From Vespula vulgaris (lineage: Eukaryota; Arthropoda; Insecta; Hymenoptera; Vespidae), in NCBI RefSeq assembly GCF_905475345.1, contig NC_066591.1:5780501-5844500 (forward strand): a stretch of 64,000 nucleotides of DNA. Direction: 5' to 3'. Positions 32,921 to 42,659 of this stretch are shown in pieces (position 1 is the first letter of the stretch; each line of letters opens with the position of its first letter). The notes beneath the pieces are model-generated. The model did no database searches. It worked only from the letters and a program-made list of their open reading frames with translations, and had not been told where the DNA came from. The translations under genes were made by a program, and so were the position numbers.

Positions 32921-33109
32921 TTATCAAAACCCTTTTACCCTTTACCACGTTGACACTTATGCTCGTAGTAGTTTGTTCCTGGATGGAGATGATGGACCAT
33001 TCCATCTCCTTGCTACGGTATTCCGCACTCGCGTTCGTGAAAATGTTTTTTTTATTAGAGTCAAGCTTTTGCAGTTATTAATTAATAGAGTTATTGCAAT
33101 TTTTTCTTA

Positions 33110-33405
33110 AAGTAAAGTCGAGTCATTGTATTTTTTAAAAGTAGAGTCAGTTTTTCACTTCAGAGTAAAATCAAGCCCTTTGCATTGTCTATTTTTATTT
33201 TTATTTTTTTTTTCCTAATTAAAGTCAAGCCCTCCCTCTTTTCATTTTAAATTAAAGTCGAGTTCTGGCATTTTCCTTTTTAAATTAAAGTCGAGTCCTT
33301 GCATTTTTTCTTTTTAAATTAAAGTCGAGTCCTTGCATTTTAAAGTTTTAAAGTAGAGTCTTTTCTTGAAGTAGATTTTTAGTTACAAAGATAGAGTCAC
33401 GCTCG
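33110..33405 (+). repeat. AAAGTCGAGTC / AAAGTAGAGTC tandem repeat
   Basis: Six to eight imperfect units of ~45-50 bp, each TTAAATTAAAGTCGAGTCC, TTGCATTTT and a T-rich spacer. The AGTAGAGTC variant is the reverse complement of the GACTCTACT word that ends each 234-bp unit and hairpin element in the left half. Confidence 0.75.
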
Positions 33406-33541
33406 TTAAATATTGTGTGGACGTCCGTGGCCTGCAGCAGCATTGCACTCAGGAGTGCATCTGGATACCCAAGCATGTTGATTTTTAATTCAGAATAATC
33501 ATATTTTAATCATATTTTTCATGTTCATAATTTCATAATGT

Positions 33542-33570
33542 ATATGCATATATACGAGATATATGCATAT
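33542..33570 (+). other. 12-bp stem hairpin with ACGAG loop
   Basis: ATATGCATATAT pairs perfectly with ATATATGCATAT around ACGAG. A diverged direct copy at 30,631-30,660 keeps the loop ACGAG and pairs with a G-T in the arm. Both are followed by TTTCA and ATGTCAAC. Confidence 0.65.
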
Positions 33571-34628
33571 TTCAATGTCAACACAGCTCTACCACGAGTT
33601 GCAAAATGACTCTTATGTGGTAATCATTATCGTTATCATCCATATCCTCATCTTCATTATCTTTTTGCAATCTGATTCTGATTATTCTGATTATTCTGAT
33701 TAATCTGATTAATCTGATTATTCTGATTATTCTGTTTATTTTGGTTATTCTGGTTAAAAATCTACAAGACTTGATGACAAATCAAAATGCCTGCATTCAG
33801 GAATGCAGATGAATATATATATTGGCAGCCAGCACTCAGGAGTGCATATTAAAATATGTCAAGAGTATATATTTTTATTCCAAAATTATCAACAAATGAA
33901 TATGAGATGAACGACTTAATAAATATATATGAAAGAGAGAGAAAGAGAGGGAGAGAGGAGAAGGAGAGAGAAAAAGGGAGTATTTTTATTATATATATGA
34001 AAGTTTCATAAGAAAATATAATAAATGATACAAAGATTATTAGTAAATGTTTATACATATTTGAAGGAAACATAAATATTTTTTGGAATAAAAAGATATA
34101 CGTCTTGGTATATAAATGAAACGAATAAATTGGCTTGCCTGCACTCAGGAGTGCATATGAAAGGTTCACTGTAAGTACATGATTGCATTCAGGAATGCAA
34201 ATGAACATATTATAGTAAGGATATATATTTCACATTCGGAATGATCAAAGATGAATGAATGAATGCACAAATAAGGATACTGAACGAAGAAATATATAAA
34301 ATACGTCGATCTCTGGTGATATATTTTTTTTTTCAATATATTACATTTGTTTAACAATAAATAAATGAAATTTTGTTTTATTCCATATATAATAAATGAA
34401 TGATTATTAAATGGTGCAAATGAATTAAAAGGAAATTTGGATCATTCTGATAAGAAATATATATAAACCTTACTAGATGAATAAAGCGACATAAATGGCA
34501 GCCAGCACTCAGGAGTGCATATTAAAATATGTCAAGAGTATACATATTTATTCCAAAATTATTAACAAATAAATATGAGATGAAAGATTTAATAAATATA
34601 TATGAGAGAGAGAAAGAGAGAGTATTTT

Positions 34629-34631
<3 letters not shown>

Positions 34632-34697
<66 letters not shown>
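34632..34697. repeat. (TA)n microsatellite
   Basis: About 33 TA dinucleotides within one ~700-bp unit. It is absent or short in the other units. Confidence 0.97.
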
Positions 34698-34701
<4 letters not shown>

Positions 34702-35599
34702 TGTATATATATGAAAGTTTTATGAGAAATATTAACAAGATTATTAATGAATGATACAAAGATTATTAATAAATATTTATATGTATTTAAGAAAAGTACG
34801 AATATTTTTTGGAATAAAAATGCATAAGTCTTGGTATATAAATGAAGCGATTGAAATGGCTTGCCTGCACTCAGGAGTGCATATGATAAGTTACAGTAAG
34901 TACATGCCTGCATTCAGGAATGCAGATGAACATATAGTAAGGATATACGTTTCTTGTTTTAAATGATCAAGATGAAAATGCACTTATAAAGGTATGTAAT
35001 AAATAAATATTTAAATATTCTAGTCTTTTTATTTTTTTTAAGAAATAATGTTTATTTAATAATAAATAATGTTTATTTAATAATAAATAAAGATTATTTC
35101 ATACTCATTGTAATATAATAATATATTCATATTTAAACAGAGTGCAAGTGAATGAAAAAAAATTTGAATCATTTTAAATTAGAAATGTATAAATCTTGCT
35201 AAGCGAGCGATATGATAGACAAATAAGAGCCTTGCACTCAGGAGTGCACAAAATATGTCAAGGATGTACATTTCTATTCCAAATTATTTAAACATGATTA
35301 TCAAATGAAATGGTTCGCAGATATATAAAAAATATATATATAGTTTTTTTATAAATACATATATATGACAGATTCATAAGAAATAAGAAGAAGAAATAAT
35401 GAATGATATGACGATGAATTTATAAGAAATATTTATGCATATAGTAAGTAAATATGATTATTTTTTGGAATAAAAATGCATATATCTTGGTATATAAATG
35501 AAACGAATGAAAAGGCTGACCACACTCAGGAGTGTGAGTGAAAATAGTTCAGAGTAGGGACAGGTTTGCATTCAGGAATGCACCTGGATACTCAAGCAT

Positions 35600-37180
35600 A
35601 TAGATTTTTATTTCAAAATAATTTTGAATTTTTTTATATAATTATTAGTATGATTAAAGATGCAATAATTCTTTTTGCATCTTTTTTTATATATATACTC
35701 ACTTTTTGATGATTATATATTTATATATATATTTTATCCAATGCCAACGTAGTCTTATCACAAGTTGTAGGATGGCTCATTTTTTGTAAGAGTCATTTTA
35801 TGACTTGTATAAATATAATCATCATCTTATATAGAATTCTAATTATTGATTAAAAATCTATAAGACTTGATGTAGTTAAGAAAGTTAGGATCTGTTAAAA
35901 CAAGCAGTGGCGATAAAAATAATTCATAAGAATAATAAGCAAGAATGTATTAAAACTATTTTGTCTGTAATATTTGTGTAATATTTTTATATATGATCGT
36001 ATTTTCCTTTTTCAGATTTCATATTTTATTACTATTTCATACACATATACAAACTACATGATTTTAAAATTGTGAAATTGTATTACTATATTTTTTTTAA
36101 TTTAATAGATAAAAAAGTGTCTTACATATAAACGATTTAATACGTATATCAGACAAAATGTAACTGCATACTTCGCGTTAGTATAAATGTAATAATATAA
36201 AATACATGTAATCTATTGGTTAAATATAGATCTGATCTCGTTATGGATATGTTTATGGCGGTATACAAAATTGTGTATGCATTTTATAATACGACACAAG
36301 GTGCAGTATACTTTTACTTTTTTTCCCCTTTTTTTTTTTCTTTTTTTAACGCGATATAATTCTTAAATATTGTGAAATATTCACAATTCTTTTCCTTTTT
36401 TTCCATAACGTATCTTGAATGATTTACATTATGTGTCTTAATTGTAGTAAACAATTGGTAATTTATTAAGCAATTATATCTTTATAACTTTATATATGGT
36501 TCTATATATTTCTATATTATTCTATATATTTCTATATATTTCTATATCATTCTATATATTTTTATGTATTTCTATATATTTGTACATAACATGCACTCAT
36601 AAGTTCATATTTTTATTTAAATGTAAAACATGTTTACTAATACATCGAGAATTCGATATATTCAGTGCCAATTTTATGGCCATTTTAATACATTTTTTTT
36701 TCTTTTATTTCAGCATTACAATCTATGGCGAAATATATACGTATATAATTTTTTAATTATTAAATTATCAAAATTATGAAAATATTTGCCCATAGATTGT
36801 AAATAAAAATTTTGTCTTTCCACACATGCCCTTTTATATAGTTTTCTGTTACAGAGAGGTGTCGTTTTCATGTTTCAAGATTAAATATTGTAAAATATCC
36901 TTTTATATATCAGTGGGTATTAACAACAGTGTTGAAAATAATTTTTCAAGATTTGTCATATTATCATAGTATATGACGTAAAAATAAATTATGAATTATG
37001 AAAGATTATGAATTCATCATGCAAAATTTGTGTTTCAGGTTTTCCAGGTGCTTGGGTTAACAAGAAATCAATGTAAAATAATAATGTGGGAAGATAATCT
37101 AATTACATATTGATGACGAATGAAGAATTGAAATTATAAAAAATAAAAAATTGAAATATTCAATAAATTCGAACTAAACA
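35600..37180. other. A/T-rich spacer, no gene seen
   Basis: Low-complexity A/T-rich sequence including a TTTCTATATA-type repeat (36,496-36,585) and T-rich runs near 36,320. The 86-codon frame at 36,496 is just this repeat translated. Confidence 0.6.
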
Positions 37181-37182
37181 TA

Positions 37183-37325
37183 GTTAATTTCTGTTTCAGG
37201 AAATATCATCCATATTGGTAAGATTCGATTCCACTCTTCGTTGGTGAATTAAACATACTTAATTTCTGTTTCGGGAAATATCATCCAAATTGGTAAGATT
37301 CAATGCCACTCTTCGTTGGTTATTC
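37183..37325 (+). repeat. 75-bp tandem duplication with micro-exon-like content
   Basis: Two copies of TTTCTGTTTC[A/G]GGAAATATCATCC.TATTG|GTAAGA-like sequence, period 75 bp. In the first copy an acceptor (TTTCTGTTTCAG) and a donor (TTG|GTAAGA) bracket 18 nt. In the second the acceptor AG is changed to GG. Confidence 0.7.
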
Positions 37326-37394
37326 TTTTCGTTTGTGAGATATGTATGTATGCATGTATGTGTGTATAAAATAATTCTTACTTTAATATGTTTT

Positions 37395-37830
37395 ATTTTT
37401 AGAAAGTAATAAAATCATAAATTTCTTATGTCCACAGGTTATTTGTTTATTATATAAAATATGCATATTGATTTTGATTGTTTCTTGTCTAATTATAAAA
37501 TGTTTTTAATACTTTATGTTCACAGGTGACTGTGAACAGCAGAATGCCAATTTATTATACAAAATTCGCACATTATTTCGATTACTTCTTGTTTAATTAT
37601 AAAATATTTTTGATGTTTTATATTCACAGGTGATTATAAATGATGATTTATTATAGGAAATATGAAGTTCGCATATTATCTTGATTGCTACCTGTTTAAT
37701 TATTAAATGTTTTTGACATTTTATGTTCACAGGTGAGTGCTACTTTATCATATGAAATTCGTGTATTACTTCGATTGCTTCTTGTTTAAAATATGGTTTA
37801 GATTTTTTATGTTCACAGGATTTCAGCATC
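37395..37830 (+). repeat. ~100-bp tandem repeat ending in TTCACAG|GTGA
   Basis: Five imperfect units, each with GATTGCTTCTTGTTTAATTA, AAATGTTTTTGA and TTTTATGTTCACAGG. The AG ends lie at 37,437, 37,525, 37,629, 37,732 and 37,818. Three are directly followed by GTGA, and one by a full GTGAGT (37,733-37,738), giving joined acceptor and donor sites. At 37,518-37,537 GTTCACAG-GTGA-CTGTGAAC forms a perfect 8-bp hairpin with a GNRA-type loop. Confidence 0.75.
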
Positions 37831-38096
37831 GTGTGCAGCAAGGTTTCACATTAGTTTAATGGGAATAGAATTCCATAAAGGGCTCTATTCTTAACCGGGT
37901 AGGTAGGTCGATATCAAACGAATTCATAAGTTTTCATCTAGTCATGATCGATTAGAAAAAAATTTTTGATTCGTTTCGCGATTGATTTTGTTTCTTTTTT
38001 CTAATTATAATTATAATTCTTTAAAGTTATAGTAATTATTATTGAATATGTCATAATAATGATTTTATATAATAGCTTCTAAAATAATTTATATTA

Positions 38097-38223
38097 AAAG
38101 TAGAGTCTTTAGCCCGTGGGTCTCCGTAAGCAGCAACCTCCATGTGGTGAGACCTGGAAATTGATATTACTTGTGATATATGATAAATGTAAATAACATA
38201 AGTACTGTCAAGCTAATGGCTGC
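38097..38223 (-). other. hairpin element, reverse copy R2
   Basis: Read on the minus strand it carries GCAGCCATTAG, the stem TTGACAGTACTTATG with CACAAGTAATATCAA, GGTCTCACCACATGGAGG, TTGCTGC and GGAGACCCACGGGCTAAAG, ending in GACTCTACTTTT. It is the clearest right-hand copy of the left-hand element, with the same block order, a different stem sequence that still pairs and a different loop. Confidence 0.65.
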
Positions 38224-38439
38224 ATTTAAATTCAATTAAAATTTATTATGATGATTTTAACTATCTTTCCAAATTTTTTATTTTCCAATCTCAATAAAGA
38301 TTAGATAAATTAACTTTTTATTTAACAAAATCATTATTATATCTGTTTTGAAATTAAATAATACATATATGCAATAAATTTTTTTAATGATATTTTTAAA
38401 ATTTCAAAAGAAATTTTTAATATTTCGTTGTCGGAATGT

Positions 38440-38760
38440 CAAAAGAAACTAAGCCGATAATTATCAAAGTCCGTGAAAGTACATTTTTGTTGATATATTA
38501 GGAATTTTCGTAGGAATTAAACAGGAATCTACTATTACAGCCGCGTTTTGCTTTGTCGCTAGAACAGGAGGTTGTTATTACCGGCAGTTTTACTTGGTTG
38601 ATAAGTAAGAATTCGCTATTATAGACAATTTTATTCGGTTCGTAAAAACAAGAATCTGTTATTATCGATATTCGATGAAAATGGTATTTATATTACCGAC
38701 CGATAATTTATTAATTTCTTGAAAATGATCCTTTGCTATCGAGACACTCGTCATATTTTT
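38440..38760. repeat. degenerate short repeats
   Basis: Loose ~43-bp repetition of AACA.GAAT.TGTTATTA plus TTTT.TTCGGTT words. The start (GTCGGAATGTCAAAAGAAAC ... TATCAAAGTCCGTGAAAG) resembles the diverged satellite monomers at 25,840-26,250. Noncoding. Confidence 0.4.
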
Positions 38761-38932
38761 CAGTACTCCTTTTGCTCCGTTAAGGGGATATTTGCAATTC
38801 GCATGGAAACTCGAAAAATGATTTTTTTTTAAATTTTATTTGTTGTTTTGACGCGATAAATATGTAAAATGTACTACTTTTGTAAATTTTAGTGGAAATT
38901 GTTATCTAGTACTTTTTTATGGATAAAAAGAT

Positions 38933-39316
38933 ATGGAAAAAGAAGAAATCTATGATGAGAATTTGGAATTGAATGAAAGTGAAGAGGAATTTGATCCTTA
39001 AATATTAAAGAAAAATTTAATTGTTTTTATAATCAAGAATAATGTAAATGATAATGATTCTGAGCTTATTAATAGCGACAACGAAATTATAGTATGAGAT
39101 AGACGAGAAGAATTGGAATTATTGAGAGTAAAAGAAAATTCGTCGAAACAGGAAGATGAATCGAGCGATAACACTAAAAGTGTGAAGATTACAGAAGGAA
39201 TTAGAGTGTGGCCAGAAGTCATTGGATCACAATTTCCTTCAGATACTGTAGAACCGATGCAATATTTATAATTGTTTTTCATGGAAAAATTCCGGAAAAG
39301 AGACCTTGTTTATCAA
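38933..39316 (+). pseudogene. decayed transposase-like fragment, possibly piggyBac type
   Basis: One frame stays readable from ATG 38,933 across three in-frame stops (38,999, 39,095, 39,269). It has an acidic start (MEKEEIYDENLELNESEEEF), then SELINSDNEIIV, then ITEGIRVWPEV, SQFPSDTVEPMQYL and, after the third stop, LFFMEKF. An acidic N-terminal region followed by an EP..YF.LFF-like motif is what I know from the start of the DDE transposase domain in piggyBac-family elements. The family call is from memory of that pattern and is tentative. No catalytic region is present and no terminal repeats were found. It is broken and cannot encode an active enzyme. Confidence 0.35.
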
Positions 39317-39466
39317 TGAAGAATTACGCCTTTTTCATTGTTAGCATAAACCACTATAAAACCAAGGGTGATGAATAGCCTTAAAGGAAATTTTTTTTGT
39401 AATTTATTTTATCCTAACTATAGCCGATATTATCGATATTGAATTTCAAAGTTCACGTCACCACAG

Positions 39467-39685
39467 ATGAGGTTTAAGAGCTTCGAGCCCCATAAGATCC
39501 AAAGTTTAATCGGATCTGAAGTTGCCGTTGGTTTTCTTTGGACGGTGTTATCGGTCGTTCCTCTGCGTGAAATAATTCGGGAAAAAGTCAATCTGCCTAA
39601 AGTATTCTACATGTATTTCGCATTTCATTTGATCATCGTATATGAATTAAATCGATTATGTATATACATATCGAATATATTTTAA
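39467..39685 (+). other. 72-codon open frame, unrecognised
   Basis: ATG-started frame just downstream of the transposase-like fragment, encoding MRFKSFEPHKIQSLIGSEVA followed by hydrophobic segments. It has an acceptor-like CCACAG before the ATG. I do not recognise it. It may be part of the same decayed element or chance. Confidence 0.12.
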
Positions 39686-39699
39686 TTATCGATTAATCG

Positions 39700-40440
39700 G
39701 CGTCATCTTTAATGACGATTGAAGGCAGAGCATCGAAAGCAGATTTCAGATATTATTTAGCGAATATTTAATTTTATATTAACCACATCTATAAATTGTG
39801 ATAAAATAACATTAGTACATGCTCTTTATACTGTAATCTATATTCGTAATAGTAGATTTTGTGTATTTTTCTTCGTATTTCAAGATAATGGCAAGATAGA
39901 ATATCATCGAGCTTATTGAATATATACGGTCATGTGTGTGCATATGTAAAACTGGACCACTACTAGATTATAAAAATATGGATCAAAAAAGACATTGAGT
40001 TAATAAACGCGATCGGATGAGTACATTTTTCTTGTTTATTAAATGCATTTTATACGAAACTTTTTCATTCTAACGAACAGAACTTAATTTTTCGAAGAGA
40101 GATAATGTAACGCGTTAGAATTTTTGATGTAAGCTCGATTTCGTATCGCGACAGGTAATTTTTATTCCACACTTTTAACTTGTTTTCTCACGCGAAACAA
40201 CCACATTTTGTAGTTGTACGATCATTACGTCCTATAGCTATATAACCTATATCTATTTAACGTAAATTCGTCTTCCTCCCTCATTCTCTATCTTTCTCTC
40301 TCTCGTCGTTCGGTACGTTTCAAAATTACTGCCACGTTATCGAAGATTCAGCAGAGAGATAGTCGACTAATCTTCGTGTTTACGAATGCTTAGCTCGACT
40401 TAGCTTTCGTGCCACGTACCTAGCGTGCGAGAAACATTTG
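39700..40440. other. unique sequence, no gene seen
   Basis: The change from A/T-rich repetitive to CpG-containing unique sequence happens here. Nothing else is supported. Confidence 0.5.
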
Positions 40441-42071
40441 TATTTAATTCGAGTTCCTCTCTCTCTCCCCGTCTTTCTCTCTTTCTCTCTTTCTCTCTTC
40501 CTCCCCCTCTCTTAGAGTAACGAATATTCGAGCATTTTATAGACGAATATAACGTCGTCGTGACCTATCGAAACGAATAATGGACAATACATTATACCTG
40601 TCTCGTGTTAATATTTATTTCTATGAGAGATAAGATTATTTCGATGATATCTATTAATGAGAATTTCGATTTAATCGCAATATCCATGGTATTCAAATTT
40701 AAAATAGAAATTTTTTCGTATGTACATAAAATGAAAGAAAGAAAAGCTTATTATAATTTCTTTTTTCGATGGATAAAAACATCCGAGTAAAAGATAGTCG
40801 TTAGATGTATCCATTCGGTTATCGAAACGAAGTCAGTGCGAAGTGGTGGGGTGACCTCGACACGATCCAGCCAAAGGTCTTCTCTGAGACAATTTAATCA
40901 ACTTCGGGAAGTTTGCGGGTAGCAGCGGTAGTCGGGTTCAGTGCATGCATTGTATACTAGCCAGGGGAATTTTGTGGACATTGCGCGGTCAACCACTATA
41001 ATATTAATAGCTTCGGTATGAAATTTGCTTAATCATGACTAACGGGATGACCCAATGGAATCGGCCGACGGTTCGTCGTTGTCCAGCCGCTCGATGTGCC
41101 AATCTCCAAAGCGTCGGATTCTCGCCGAGCGCGACCGCGTTAAATTGATGCCAAAATTTGCCGGATTTGTCTCGGATACTAAAGCCCGCAATCCCTGTTC
41201 CTCTCCTCCTCCTCCTCCTCCTTCCTCTCTTTTTGAAGTATATGCGAGTGGACGTACATGTCTATCGTTCGTTATATTTCTCTGTGTACCTCTTCTCTTG
41301 CTCAGTTTCGGCAATTTTTATAGTAGATATTAAAACACGTCGAATAGGAACGACGTTAAAGACAAAACGAGGGTAAGAGAGAAGAGATGAAGAGAAGAGG
41401 CGACAAGGAAGAGAAGGAAGAGAGAAAGGATAGGGCTTCGGAGTGTCAGCTGCCGTTGGGATGGTAATGAGAGGTACCATAACGTTAACGGGCGAACGCA
41501 TACATTCGAGCAATTACGGTGCTCCGACTAATTTCCGTCCCTAGGCAAACTTGAGGAATTTCAGGGTGGCGAGTACGTGGCTGCCGAGGACGACGCTGCC
41601 GAGTGTAAAAGGGGCAAAGCGTGCGCTGGGAGGTCGTCGTAGGACCGTGAAAGGAAGGAAGGAAAGGGTGGGGCTACGAGTGACCATTTCGCTAGATCTC
41701 CGCATTTTCCCATTCTCGCGAACACTCACGAACGACCGCGGTTACATATATGTACATATATACGTATATACATACGAACACAGACAAGACGCACGGTCCT
41801 CGCGTTTACGCTCGTCGCACGGCAAACGAGGGCTGGTACCAACGCGTTGCCTCACGGAGAAACGAAAGGGTACGAGGCTGAGAGGGATGTTTGTTAAAAG
41901 AATTTTCAGCGGCGAACACGCAGCCGGCAGCAGGTATTACGGGCTGGATTAATTCGCAACAAAAATATGTGAAATATTTTCGCCTCGTAGGGGATGGTTT
42001 GCTTCGGGGTTTGCTCGAGGGATGAGCAGACGCACGCGTACGTCCTGAACGGCAAAAAGTTCGTTCTCGCT

Positions 42072-42107
<36 letters not shown>

Positions 42108-42555
42108 ACTCTTTCTCTTTCAGTCTCTCTTTCTCTTTCTCCGTCTCTTTCGGTACACCAATACGTTGTCTCATCTACACATGTATTTATGTATGTATGT
42201 ATTATACTTGCATATGTAACACTGACTGACCCGCTCTCGACGCGTGTTTTGCTTTCGGATTGCGCGCCAAGTTTTTCACGATAAATCGTCGTCGCCGAGC
42301 CGACGACGACTACGACGAGGGTCAAAGACCGAAGAGACAAACGCACTCCGGACGAGCTTCGACCGCTTTGATATCGGACCTCCTAATGATGCTGACGCTA
42401 CCAAGAGGGCGAGTGAAAGAGAAAAGCTCGCTTCTCCAGTGAGAAGAGTAAAAAGAGCGATTAATTATGCTTCCGTGCTTTGTTTCTTTCTAGTGGATAC
42501 GATACGTTTTCCTTTCGTTTCACTTTTACCAAAATTCTCTTTTTCTTTTCTTATT
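40440..42555. other. unique sequence with pyrimidine-rich tracts
   Basis: CT-rich tracts at 40,455-40,515 and 42,065-42,150 generate overlapping frames on both strands that I reject. The only frame that is not low-complexity begins at ATG 41,055 (MESADGSSLSSRSMCQSPKR...), reads about 45 codons of mixed composition and then runs into a (CTC)n proline/serine stretch. It could be a first coding exon, but I see no homology and no in-frame donor. Confidence 0.35.
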
Positions 42556-42557
42556 TG

Positions 42558-42558
42558 T

Positions 42559-42623
<65 letters not shown>

Positions 42624-42655
42624 AAGAGAAAGGAAGAAAGAAAGAAAGAGGGAGA
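42558..42655. repeat. (GA)n microsatellite
   Basis: About 30 GA dinucleotides, then AAAG/GAAG variants. Confidence 0.97.
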
Positions 42656-42659
42656 CCTA

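Larger units (their letters stand above)
29340..32925 (+). ncRNA. right arm: candidate structured noncoding RNA unit
   Basis: Plus-strand counterpart of the left arm, with the same block order and opposite orientation: GCGCGCAATGC and AGAGTCAGTG (29,373-29,410), CGCGAATTAGAGTCAGTG (29,469-29,486), TTTTGGAGCCATCGCAGAAC ending in AAGTA|GTGAGT (29,981-30,020), GGTCCTTATCGGCACGGG (30,046-30,094), the GTCTTCTTG/CAAGAAGAC pair (30,246-30,254 and 30,468-30,476), AGCTCAGGATTTTCAGCA (30,958-31,030) and the 76-bp block (32,782-32,857). Possible splice signals frame an exon: acceptor AATTACAG at 29,871 to the GTGAGT donor at 30,014. Compared with the left arm there is ~1.6 kb extra between the last two blocks (31,040-32,780). 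No conserved protein frame is present. Confidence 0.45.
33420..35600 (+). repeat. ~700-bp tandem repeat carrying covarying palindromes
   Basis: Three palindrome types recur in order. One is followed by ATATTAAAATATGTCAAG (33,832, 34,505 and, diverged, 35,233). One lies in GCCTGCACTCAGGAGTGC (34,140, 34,866). One is GCATTCAGGAATGC (33,791, 34,183, 34,908, 35,567). Distances between like members are 655-728 bp, so the unit is about 700 bp. Spacers contain the word TATATATTTTTATTCCAAAA, (TA)n runs and GA-rich stretches, all noncoding. The first partial unit (33,444, followed by TCTGGATACCCAAGCAT) matches the last (35,567, followed by CCTGGATACTCAAGCAT). Confidence 0.8.

Noticed and set aside
1..40000. 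Self-cleaving ribozymes (hammerhead, HDV-like) in the hairpin-rich repeats
   Set aside because: I looked for CTGATGA with CGAAAC, and for an HDV-like nested fold, and found no convincing core.
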